64,000 nucleotides of DNA from contig JALONH010000006.1 in NCBI GenBank assembly GCA_025455005.1, positions 62,001-126,000 on the forward strand, in the 5' to 3' direction. Below the pieces are notes generated by a model, which saw only the letters and a list, made by a program, of their open reading frames with translations, did not search any database and was not told where the DNA came from. This document shows, piece by piece, positions 27,545-35,863 of the stretch (positions are counted from its first letter, which is position 1; every line of letters starts with the position of its first letter). This DNA is from Cytophagaceae bacterium. Its GTDB lineage: Bacteria > Bacteroidota > Bacteroidia > Cytophagales > Cytophagaceae. Both the position numbers and the translations under genes were made by a program.

Positions 27545-28915
27545 TTATTTTAATACCCATACAACTGCAAAGGCTATAAGTGGCCCTAGAGTTGCCATTA
27601 CGAATCCAGTATAAAGAAAATCTTTTTGTTTTAATACGCCTGTACTATAGGCGATAGCATTGGAAGGAGAGGACACCGGTAACAATAAAGAAGTAGAAGA
27701 AGCTATCGCTATGATGGCAGCTACTTCTTTTTCCATCCCAGGCAGTACAGTCATCACTAATGGTATCATTAGACTACTCGCGGCTGTATTACTCATTATA
27801 TTGGAGACTAACATGGATACATAACAAAAAATCAATAGCATACTTATTGGGCTAATGGGTAGTAATAATAGTTTATCTGAATAATAGCGTAATAAATTCG
27901 TCTCTTCCAATGCCAATCCTAAAGACAATCCACCCGCTACCAAAAATAAAGTATCCCAAGGTAATTGCTTAATATCTTTCGCAACTAAAACACCACTCAG
28001 TGGCAACAGTAGAATAGGAAACGCACTGATAGCGGCCACTGATACGTGATGAATAGAAGTCGTCAACCAAAACAACACAGTTAATACGACAATCACGATA
28101 ACCATCGTTTTGTGAGAACGGGGTACTTCTTCCGCTTGACTCCCTCCCATTCCATTTAAATCGATAGTCGGAACCCCTCGTAAAAAAAAGTAATACAAAG
28201 TACCGGCATTGAGTACTAAAAACAATAGCATAATAGGAACACCAAAAACCATCCAATCAACAAAACTCATAGTTATATTTTGTTTGGTTAATAAACTTGA
28301 AGCTATAGAGTTTGGAGGCGAACCTATAATCGTAGCCATACCTCCTATAGTAGAAGCAACCGGTATACCCACTACTAACGCTTTTGCCAATCCATTTTCT
28401 TTACCCAAGTGAAGGAGTAAAGGTCCTACGGCGGCAATCAACATGGCGGTGGTGGCGGTGTTGGACATCAACATGGATAATACCATCGTTAAGATTAAAA
28501 TAGAAAAAAGAATTTTTACCGGACTATTCCCCGATATTCTTAATGCCCATTGAAAAATATCTTTATCTAGTGTTGTTTTAGTCATGGCGGAAGCAATAAA
28601 AAAACCTCCCATAATGAGCCAAATACCGGTACTTGAAAAGGTGTTCACGTAGGGTAATACATCCCTTGGTTCCGGATTTAAATAATCATTACCTAATGTA
28701 AATACTAGATAGGCCATAATCAGAATGCTTACAACATAGGCCGGAATAGCTTCCGAGAGCCATAGAGCAATGGAGAAGAATAAGAGAAATAGTACATAGG
28801 TTTGCGACCGATTGAATTCCGGTTCTTGAACAAACCATAAAAGGACAAAAGCAATAAGACCGGAAAGAATAATCTTACCGGTCTTAGAAGTGATACTATA
28901 TTTCATTTGATTCAT
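27545..28915 (-). CDS. DASS-family (SLC13) anion:sodium symporter, probably C4-dicarboxylate
   Basis: A 456-residue carrier with about eleven helices. It has the two SNT substrate/sodium motifs that define the DASS family, MLMSNTATTAM near residue 150 and IMSNTAASSLM near 370, as well as GSPPNSIA near 200 and SSPSNAIAYSTG near 420. Family members move succinate, fumarate, malate, citrate or sulfate with sodium. Placed directly after the asparaginase, aspartase and porin genes, the most likely substrate here is fumarate or aspartate; this is inference from context. Confidence 0.9.
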   Translation of the reverse strand: MNQMKYSITSKTGKIILSGLIAFVLLWFVQEPEFNRSQTYVLFLLFFSIALWLSEAIPAYVVSILIMAYLVFTLGNDYLNPEPRDVLPYVNTFSSTGIWLIMGGFFIASAMTKTTLDKDIFQWALRISGNSPVKILFSILILTMVLSMLMSNTATTAMLIAAVGPLLLHLGKENGLAKALVVGIPVASTIGGMATIIGSPPNSIASSLLTKQNITMSFVDWMVFGVPIMLLFLVLNAGTLYYFFLRGVPTIDLNGMGGSQAEEVPRSHKTMVIVIVVLTVLFWLTTSIHHVSVAAISAFPILLLPLSGVLVAKDIKQLPWDTLFLVAGGLSLGLALEETNLLRYYSDKLLLLPISPISMLLIFCYVSMLVSNIMSNTAASSLMIPLVMTVLPGMEKEVAAIIAIASSTSLLLPVSSPSNAIAYSTGVLKQKDFLYTGFVMATLGPLIAFAVVWVLK

Positions 28916-28921
28916 TCTTAA

Positions 28922-30109
28922 TTAAAATATACCTAAAGGTGTTACAAATCCTACCGTTACCCTTCCGGTCGAATAATCATCTGCAAAACCTCGACCCTCT
29001 GCATAATTGGAATAATTGTATACACGACCAACATAATTGACATAAAAGCGCAAATTCAAATCTTCAAAGGGATAATATTCGACGGTAGGAATAAATCCCC
29101 AAGCTGTTCGGATTAGGTCAGTATCCTTAGCAGGGTCCGGATCATTTTTCCATTTTGCTATATCCATCATGGCAAACAGAGCAAAATTCCATTTCTTATT
29201 TAGTCGATAATGAATATGAGTCCAATGTCCAATATACTCTGTATTCTTCAACGCAAACGCATATAAACTATCTGGAATCGTTTCGCTGGCTACACCTGTT
29301 CTATCCAGTTGTTCATTACTAATCTTTAAGTCATACGCCACAACCAATTTGCCTAGATTTAATTGATTACCGAAAGCAAAATAATTCATATATAAACCTT
29401 GCGCTTCAGTAAATAAAGAATAGGACCAAATAGTTTGAAATTTACCGCCAAATAAGTTACCTCTCCAATTGGAAACGAACGCTAAAGGAGCTTTTGCTTC
29501 AATTGCATTCGGTTGAGCTCCGTATAATTCTTGGAAGGATTTAGTTCTGGAATTTAAGGCTTGAAAGGAGAAACTATGGTTTTTATGGGCAGCATATCCT
29601 ACCCCTACACCGGTTAAGAAATTATCTGCATACTCAATTATATCTGAATACTCATAAATGTCAATCGGATTATAATCGAACTCAAAACCACCCCAATCGG
29701 CACACATTTTTCCGGCGCTAAAATTAAGCCGTTTGGAAGCATCGATTCGTATGTACGCTAAGTCCGTAGATCTGCTGATGTTATCTATAGATTCAGATGT
29801 TTGAGCACGTGTATACCGATCTCTAAAACGGAAATAGACCCGACGGTGAACCATCCCTCTGAATTCTAACCTAAACTGTTCATTTCTAAAACGCGATTGA
29901 ATGTAGGTGCCATCCATGAATTCATTTCGAAAAGCAAAATTCATATTGGCTATCATACTCATGTTCTTGAGTAACCCTTGTTTTTCCTCCGGAATCAACG
30001 TCTTGTAATAAGTAGTATCACCTGTTTGCCGCTCCTGGCGCTGTGCAACAGCTATACTAGTCCCTATCATTAAACCTATACATACCAATATGTAACGTCT
30101 CATACCCAT
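28922..30109 (-). CDS. Outer-membrane porin (phosphate/anion porin-like)
   Basis: A 395-residue exported beta-barrel. The signal peptide ends near IAVAQ (residue 23), and strands such as FRLEFRGMVHRRVYFRFRDRY near 80 and LNLRFYVNYVGRVY near 345 follow the pattern of OprP/OprO-like porins of Bacteroidota. The C-terminus ends in Phe (VTPLGIF), as expected for barrel insertion. Position 7 bp before the DASS carrier gene and 20 bp after the asparaginase gene suggests it admits asparagine or dicarboxylates. Confidence 0.8.
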   Translation of the reverse strand: MGMRRYILVCIGLMIGTSIAVAQRQERQTGDTTYYKTLIPEEKQGLLKNMSMIANMNFAFRNEFMDGTYIQSRFRNEQFRLEFRGMVHRRVYFRFRDRYTRAQTSESIDNISRSTDLAYIRIDASKRLNFSAGKMCADWGGFEFDYNPIDIYEYSDIIEYADNFLTGVGVGYAAHKNHSFSFQALNSRTKSFQELYGAQPNAIEAKAPLAFVSNWRGNLFGGKFQTIWSYSLFTEAQGLYMNYFAFGNQLNLGKLVVAYDLKISNEQLDRTGVASETIPDSLYAFALKNTEYIGHWTHIHYRLNKKWNFALFAMMDIAKWKNDPDPAKDTDLIRTAWGFIPTVEYYPFEDLNLRFYVNYVGRVYNYSNYAEGRGFADDYSTGRVTVGFVTPLGIF

Positions 30110-30128
30110 AAACGATATCTTAAAAAAA

Positions 30129-31199
30129 TTAATATTGAATGAAAAGCTGTTGTAATTCTTCTCTGCTTCTATCTTTCAAGAGCGCTAACATTAATAAGAT
30201 ACGGGCTTTTTGAGGATTTAAATCATCGGAGGAAATACATCCATACGTTTTATCATCAATTTCCCCTTCTATCAATACCGCACCAATAGGAATACGAGTG
30301 GCTCGTACCACGTGTACCCCTTTTGCTGTAGCTCTTTTTACTGCTTTCAACATATCTTCTGTCATATTACCATCCCCAACGCCTGCTATAACAATTCCTT
30401 TAGAGCCGGATTTAACAAGGTAATCAATCATATCACCGGAGGCGTCTGCATAACAATATACGATATCAACTTTCGGTAAATCTTTTATGCCATTCGTAGA
30501 AAATTCACTGGAAGTGGTATGCAAGCCGGATGGGCCATGAAAGAATTTTACTTGACCAAAAATTACTGTTCCTAATAGACCTTCTTGAGGTGATTGGAAT
30601 GTGTGGACCGGAGTTGATATCATTTTCTTCACATCATGAGCAGAATGTATTTCATCGTTCAACACTACTAACACACCTTTTCCTTTCGACTCTGCATGTG
30701 CTGCTACTGCTACTGCATTGTATAAATTCAATGGACCATCTGCACTCAAGGCAGTAGAAGGGCGCATAGAGCCTGTCAATACTACGGGCTTATTACTTTT
30801 AATTACTAAGTTTAAGAAATACGCCGTTTCTTCCTGTGTATCTGTACCATGTGTAATAACAATACCATCTACATCGGATGATGCGAGTAATTCATTGATA
30901 CGTGTGGCTAAATCCAACCAAATCTTTATGCTCATGTCTTGAGAGCCTACATTCGATACTTGTTCACCTTTTAGATTAGCCAGTTTTCGAATATTAGGTA
31001 CCGAGCTAATCATGGTGTCTATAGATATTTTACCGGAAGTATACGCCGATCCGGTAGCGCTGGCGCCGGCACCGGCTATTGTTCCCCCGGTAGCAAGTAC
31101 GCGTACATTTGGTAGTTTTTGTTGTGCTACGGCAGCTATTTGTAAACAGACTGCCAATAATGTTATCGTTAAATAGTGAAGAGGTGTTTTTGTTTCCAT
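30129..31199 (-). CDS. ansB: Periplasmic (type II) L-asparaginase
   Basis: A 356-residue enzyme hydrolysing asparagine to aspartate and ammonia. The signal peptide (residues 1-25, ending AAVAQ) is followed by VLATGGTIAG with the nucleophile Thr and GIVITHGTDTQEETAYFL near residue 113 with the catalytic Thr-Asp pair. Length and motifs fit the high-affinity periplasmic class. It lies 36 bp downstream of aspA on the same strand, so its product aspartate is the direct substrate of the next enzyme. Confidence 0.95.
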   Translation of the reverse strand: METKTPLHYLTITLLAVCLQIAAVAQQKLPNVRVLATGGTIAGAGASATGSAYTSGKISIDTMISSVPNIRKLANLKGEQVSNVGSQDMSIKIWLDLATRINELLASSDVDGIVITHGTDTQEETAYFLNLVIKSNKPVVLTGSMRPSTALSADGPLNLYNAVAVAAHAESKGKGVLVVLNDEIHSAHDVKKMISTPVHTFQSPQEGLLGTVIFGQVKFFHGPSGLHTTSSEFSTNGIKDLPKVDIVYCYADASGDMIDYLVKSGSKGIVIAGVGDGNMTEDMLKAVKRATAKGVHVVRATRIPIGAVLIEGEIDDKTYGCISSDDLNPQKARILLMLALLKDRSREELQQLFIQY

Positions 31200-31235
31200 A
31201 GGTCCATGCCTTTAAGTGTAAAAGATAGTTAAGTA

Positions 31236-32726
31236 TTATTGTCCTGTAACCGATTTAGGGTCTAGTAATTGTTTGATTTGTTCCTCGGTTAATAATTTTT
31301 TCTCCCGAATGAGTTCCAGTATCCCTTTATTAGTTTCTAATGCTTCTTTGGCCAACTCTGTTGTTTTTTCATATCCTAAAATTGGATTCAATGCGGTTAC
31401 AATACCTACGCTTCTATCGATATAACGCTGAACCGTTGCCGTATTAACAGTAATACCGTCGATACAGTTTTTTGCAAACAACGCAACCGTATTCGTTAGC
31501 AATAGTTGCGATTCAAATAATGAGACAGCAACGACCGGTTCGTAAGCATTTAATTGTAGCAACCCGTCTTGAGAAGCTAGTGTTACCGTAACATCGTTTC
31601 CGATTACTGTAAAACAAATTTGATTCATCAATTCCGGCATTACTGGATTTACTTTGCCGGGCATAATAGAAGATCCGGGTTGTAACGCAGGTAAATTAAT
31701 TTCGAACAATCCGGTTCTAGGACCGGATGCAAGAATAATTAAATCGGAACTAATTTTAGATAAAGTAACGGCTACATTTTTTAAGGCAGCAGAATATAAA
31801 ACAAAGCCTTGCATATTGGTCGTGGCGGCTACAAGGTCTTTGCTTAATACGATAGGTTTATTTACAATTTTAGCTAAATGCGCAGCACACTTTGGAGCAT
31901 AACCCGGAGCAGCCGTAATACCGGTACCTATGGCGGTAGCCCCCATGTTGATTTCATATAAGTAAACCTCCGATTGTTTCAATGCTGCAATCGCTGCATC
32001 CAGTTGATTACCGAAAGCATGAAACTCTTGACCTACAGTCATTGGAACAGCATCTTGTCCTTCCGTACGACCCATCTTTAAGATGTCTTTAAATGCTTCT
32101 CCTTTAGCATGAAAGGACTGTGATAATTGTTCTAAAGCAGCCACTACTTTAGCATTGTGAAGGATTAAAGCGACTTTGATTGTCGTAGGGTAAGCATCAT
32201 TTGTAGACTGACCACTGTTTAAATCATCGTGTGGTTCTATAATGTGGTACTCCCCTTTTTTATGACCACTTAATTCCAATGCAATATTGGCTAAGGTTTC
32301 GTTAGCGTTCATATTGGCAGATGTGCCGGCTCCCCCTTGGTACATATCTACTAAAAACTGATCGTGGTATTTACCTTCCATTACTGCTAGGCAAGCCTTT
32401 TCTATAGCCGCTAATTTTTCGATACTTAAACGACCTACTTCCACGTTAGCCCGAGCAGCCGCTAGTTTCACCATGGCAAAAGCTCGTACATAATCAGGAA
32501 AGTCAAACGTATGTTGGTTGCTTATAGTAAAATTTTCCAATGCTCGAGCTGTCTGAACTCCGTAGTAGGCAGAAGTCGGTAATTCTTTTGTTCCTAATAA
32601 ATCTTTCTCTTGACGTGTAGTAGGCACGGATGGAGGCGTTGCTTTTTTCTTTTGTGCAAAGGAAGGGGAAGCAGAAAGAATACACCCTACCATACAGCCA
32701 TAAATAAAGATTCGTTTCATAGTCAT
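31236..32726 (-). CDS. aspA: Aspartate ammonia-lyase with an N-terminal export signal
   Basis: A 496-residue aspartase that deaminates aspartate to fumarate. The family signature GSSIMPGKVNPVMPE is near residue 345, with NLNSGQST-like sequence near 170 and TNMQG near 305. The body matches usual aspartases of about 465-470 residues, but here it is preceded by about 50 extra residues: a basic start, the core IFIYGCMVGCILSA and an SFA-Q cleavage site, then a low-complexity KKKATPPSVPTT linker. This is a clear Sec signal, so the enzyme is predicted to be periplasmic. It heads the operon with ansB, porin, DASS carrier and SDR. Confidence 0.92.
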   Translation of the reverse strand: MTMKRIFIYGCMVGCILSASPSFAQKKKATPPSVPTTRQEKDLLGTKELPTSAYYGVQTARALENFTISNQHTFDFPDYVRAFAMVKLAAARANVEVGRLSIEKLAAIEKACLAVMEGKYHDQFLVDMYQGGAGTSANMNANETLANIALELSGHKKGEYHIIEPHDDLNSGQSTNDAYPTTIKVALILHNAKVVAALEQLSQSFHAKGEAFKDILKMGRTEGQDAVPMTVGQEFHAFGNQLDAAIAALKQSEVYLYEINMGATAIGTGITAAPGYAPKCAAHLAKIVNKPIVLSKDLVAATTNMQGFVLYSAALKNVAVTLSKISSDLIILASGPRTGLFEINLPALQPGSSIMPGKVNPVMPELMNQICFTVIGNDVTVTLASQDGLLQLNAYEPVVAVSLFESQLLLTNTVALFAKNCIDGITVNTATVQRYIDRSVGIVTALNPILGYEKTTELAKEALETNKGILELIREKKLLTEEQIKQLLDPKSVTGQ

Positions 32727-32764
32727 TAAATAGTTTATTGTAAAAGTAAATAAATGGATATTAC

Positions 32765-33826
32765 TTAATAGTTAAGTCTTAAATTGTCTACCTGTAATAC
32801 ACTTCCTACTCCCCCTTTAAAGAAGAAGCCTTGGGCGGAAGAGGTAGCCACAAATGTAATATGTGTTGGAGTGTCGGTTGCGGAACCATATAAATTGTTA
32901 GATGGAAACATATTAGAATAATAATTATTCGGGAGTGCACCATAGATTAAATCAACCGTAGTGCTTGTCCATGTAGTTACAGTAGCTCCCGTTCTAAAAT
33001 TAGCTGTTGCAATTCGTTTGATCGAGTTAGGATTCGACCTGTCTTCCAATAATAAATAAATATCACAAGAATCAAGCCCGCCGGCGATAGTGTTCCCTTG
33101 ACCATCTTTATATGGAGTACCTGGTGCATACTTATAATCAATGGTAAAGGATATCGGTTTTTTGGTGTATTCAATTCCAAAAACAGGAGAAGCTGTAGGA
33201 TTGGCAATATTTAACACAAAATCCCCGGTGAATATAGAACCGGCTGCCATACGAGTTCCGGCTATGGCAGCAAGAGACCCTAAGTCTTTTGTTTCTAAGC
33301 GAACCGCATAGTTAGCATTACCTAAGTTTTCCGGACTGGTATTCGCCAGAGAAAAAGTCAACACCCCTTCATTACCGGACGCCCAAATGGTGGAAGTCGC
33401 ACTAGAACCGAGTTCTTGACAAGTCCCGGAAGAATAGTTGGCAGTATACCAAGTGTTAAAATCTGAATGAATAAGTTGGGGTGTACTACTTTCCACTTCT
33501 ACTAATATAGTGTACGTTTTTTTACTTCCATCCTCAGCTAGTACATCATAGGTGAGGGTATCGCTAAAGTCTCTTGCTAAGGTACTATCCGGTGATAATC
33601 GAGCGAAATTGGATACTTGAATTCGTTCCGGTCGCAGATTAAAATTGACAGTATTGCCCGGCATGGTAATTCGAATGAGTGCACTGTCCTCCAATATCAA
33701 GCTGGAACCAATTTGACCGGGTAACTGAAAAGACAGCAACTGTTTGAAAGAGGACAAGCCGAACCTGTCTTCTTTTATACAAGAGAATACACTACAACAT
33801 AAGAGTAAGGACCAGAATGTTTTCAT
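32765..33826 (-). CDS. PCMD-type lipoprotein
   Basis: A 353-residue lipoprotein. I start at the ATG at 33826, because the 13 residues from an upstream ATG would precede the signal peptide; from here MKTFWSLLLCCSVFSC gives a proper lipobox with Cys16. Residues about 85-110 look like a short beta domain, and the C-terminal 230 residues (HSDFNTWY ... FTGDFVLNIANP ... VGSVLQVDNLRLNY) resemble the putative carbohydrate metabolism domain of Bacteroidota surface lipoproteins. It follows the broken barrel gene by 1 bp, suggesting they act together. Confidence 0.75.
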   Translation of the reverse strand: MKTFWSLLLCCSVFSCIKEDRFGLSSFKQLLSFQLPGQIGSSLILEDSALIRITMPGNTVNFNLRPERIQVSNFARLSPDSTLARDFSDTLTYDVLAEDGSKKTYTILVEVESSTPQLIHSDFNTWYTANYSSGTCQELGSSATSTIWASGNEGVLTFSLANTSPENLGNANYAVRLETKDLGSLAAIAGTRMAAGSIFTGDFVLNIANPTASPVFGIEYTKKPISFTIDYKYAPGTPYKDGQGNTIAGGLDSCDIYLLLEDRSNPNSIKRIATANFRTGATVTTWTSTTVDLIYGALPNNYYSNMFPSNNLYGSATDTPTHITFVATSSAQGFFFKGGVGSVLQVDNLRLNY

Positions 33827-33827
33827 T

Positions 33828-34576
33828 TTAAAAATACGCACTAACGCCAATATTGATGCGTGCAAGATTTAGTTTAAGTTGAACGTCACCATCTCTGGAT
33901 TTTGCTGAATCATCCCCATTAACTGATTTGGTGGTAGATACATGGCTTATATTAAATACATTGATGGACAAGTCCAGTGCTACATTATCGATAATGAAAA
34001 ACGTCATGCCGGCATCTGTCGCCAATCGAAATTCTTGTATTGTTTTCAGTTCTCTATTTAAATCGACAGCTGTGGTAGTCGCCTTGAGTACTTGTTTGTT
34101 CTCATACCCTAAAAAGGGTTTGAAATAAATATAATATCGGTTATTATGCGATAAAGGAATATACGTTTTAATAAAGGAAGTAAAGGAAAATCCTTGACCA
34201 AATTGCTGCACAAGATAACGTTCATTCTGTAAGCTGTAGGATTCTTTCAATTGTGAAAATTCGTAGGCTATCCCTAATCCTAAGGCAACATTTTCTCTAT
34301 AAAAAAACCGGATTCCACTTTTAGGTTGGCTGCATTTCGTCTCCCGTTGACATCGGTCCGCAACAAATCAAAATTCTCTATATCTTTAGAACGTTTGAGG
34401 TCAATACTGAAAGATATAAATTTACGCCCTTTGTAGAGAGGCGTAAATTTATAATCAATTTCTGTAATTTGTTTGTTGAGTTGAGAACTGTCTTTGCTCC
34501 CTTGTGCATACACGTATAAAACGGAATGAAATATCAACCCGGCAAAAAAATAGCGTAAGGCTCTGGAGAGAAACAT
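33828..34576 (-). pseudogene. Outer-membrane beta-barrel gene with a frame change at an A7/T7 run
   Basis: Two consecutive reading frames make one barrel protein. The first (34576-34280) has a signal peptide ending VYAQ and runs to ESGFFIEKMLP-stop. The second continues as GFFYRENVALGLGIAYEFSQ into the frame containing LKESYSLQNERYL. They join perfectly if one extra T is read in the run of seven T on the coding strand (34307-34301). This is a 1-base deletion, an assembly error, slipped-strand variation, or -1 slippage on T TTT TTT. The joined product is about 250 residues, ends in Phe (GVSAYF), and is flanked by a secreted protein and a PCMD-like lipoprotein. Confidence 0.85.
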
Positions 34577-34999
34577 TTATTTTTTTAGAACATCAATCAC
34601 AAATAAATTTACTAAGGCTCCGCTTTCCGAAATATAGGTTTGACTTCTGCCGTTATGGATTATAGTATCCATTGGAATACCATATTTTACAAAGGCATTG
34701 GGATCGGCTTTTTTAATAGCTTTTTCGTAAACTCCTTTGGAATTTTTTATAAGTAAAGGAGCTATGAAACGATTATTTTCCACACGTATCATTCCCTCTC
34801 TACAAACACGAGTGATGGAACTATCTTCTCTGTAGCGGACAGTCATAATAATTTTATGCATGCCATTTGTCATGTTATAAACCCCTTTGGCTGTAAATAA
34901 GGAGTCATAATATTTGTAACACTTTGCCGTATCTGTAGCAATCTGAGCATTGGAGTAAAGTGCAAGGGAGAAGAAAACAATAAGGAATGAAAATTTCAT
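34577..34999 (-). CDS. Small secreted protein of unknown function
   Basis: A 140-residue protein with a signal peptide ending at SNAQ (residue 19). The mature part is beta-rich and includes KIIMTVRYREDSSITRVCREG and GIPMDTIIHNGRSQTY, with two cysteines. I do not recognise the family. It abuts the broken barrel gene directly (no gap) and is probably the first gene of a small cell-surface operon with that barrel and the PCMD-like lipoprotein. Confidence 0.7.
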   Translation of the reverse strand: MKFSFLIVFFSLALYSNAQIATDTAKCYKYYDSLFTAKGVYNMTNGMHKIIMTVRYREDSSITRVCREGMIRVENNRFIAPLLIKNSKGVYEKAIKKADPNAFVKYGIPMDTIIHNGRSQTYISESGALVNLFVIDVLKK

Positions 35000-35031
35000 A
35001 TGAAAGATTTAAAATGTTGAAACATAAGGTG

Positions 35032-35053
35032 CAGGGACTAGTCTTAGTCCCTG
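35032..35053. repeat. Perfect 9-bp inverted repeat with T tract
   Basis: CAGGGACTA, 4-base loop, TAGTCCCTG, then TTTTT on the plus strand. It overlaps the last codons of the small lysine-rich gene. Orientation of the T tract would stop rightward transcription, but no rightward gene precedes it. Confidence 0.7.
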
Positions 35054-35154
35054 TTTTTAGAATCTTTTTTTGCTTTTTTTTCGGCTCTCTTTTCTTTTAG
35101 TGATTTAGTAGACTCTTTTTTAGTCTCCTTCTTCATGTTGGTTCCTTTAGACAT
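35044..35154 (-). CDS. Small lysine-rich protein (36 aa)
   Basis: A 36-residue open frame starting at ATG 35154: MSKGTNMKKETKKESTKSL then a Lys/Glu/Ala tail ending KNRD. Nearly half the residues are lysine or glutamate and there are no hydrophobic segments. Small basic proteins starting MSKGTNMKKE occur in Bacteroidota and may bind nucleic acid, but the function is unknown. It lies just upstream of the secreted-protein gene on the same strand. The long A/T runs in the sequence reflect lysine codons. Confidence 0.65.
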   Translation of the reverse strand: MSKGTNMKKETKKESTKSLKEKRAEKKAKKDSKNRD

Positions 35155-35318
35155 AGAATGAATAATTTAATTTTTTGAATTCACTATAATTATAAGTAAA
35201 ATAATTAATATAAGGAAAGTCAACTAATAAAAATCTATCATTGGAGTTTATTTTATAACATCTAGCTCGTAAAAGTATTATAACTTAAACATATATTTAT
35301 AAAAAGTTTAATCCCTAT

Positions 35319-35824
35319 ATGAAAAAACTTTTACTTCTTATTATTCTTTCCTATTTCTGTTATACGGCATCTGCCGAATATTTTCTCATGAAAATAATAC
35401 CAAGTAATAGAAGCGAAAATTAAATATCGGTCTATTTATATGATTAGGTGGAACGCAATCAACTTATTGGCCCAGTTTAGATGCACGTTATTACAATACG
35501 AACGTACGATTATCCATTACTCCCAAAGCCTTTGGGTTTGGAGTGATACAAGAATTTGCTGTATTTAGTCACAACATCAATATTATCGGCACCCTTGCTT
35601 ATTTAAGAGGTAAAGAAAGTATTTACTTGAATGATATCACTACCTACAACATGTATGCGGCATTAACAGGTATTAAAATTTATATGGGCAGTCATTTTTA
35701 TTCGGAGTTTCAACTTGGAGGGGCCTATGTAAACAATGAAACACCTAACAAAGCAGATGATAATTACTTTAAATTTTATGGTTCATTTGGTTTAGGATAT
35801 AAAATTTTCAAAAACTTTCAATAA
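35319..35824 (+). pseudogene. Decayed outer-membrane beta-barrel gene
   Basis: From ATG 35319 a signal peptide (MKKLLLLIILSYFCYTASA) runs on to SNRSEN and a stop. The barrel body continues in the -1 frame (KLNIGLFI, then a TGA at about 35436, then LGGTQSTYWPSLDARYY and on to FGLGYKIFKNFQ at 35824). So there are two lesions: a one-base loss in the AAAA run near 35425 and an in-frame TGA. The intact product would have been about 168 residues. A short GTG-started remainder at 35543 could in theory be translated but would lack a signal peptide. Confidence 0.8.
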
Positions 35825-35836
35825 CCCTTTAACAAT

Positions 35837-35863
35837 AAAATAGTCGCATTAAGCGACTATTTT
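35837..35863. terminator. Bidirectional terminator
   Basis: AAAATAGTCGC, loop ATTAA, GCGACTATTTT: an 11-bp perfect stem with T/A tracts on both sides, between the decayed barrel gene and the convergent lipoprotein gene whose stop codon lies inside the stem. Confidence 0.85.
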
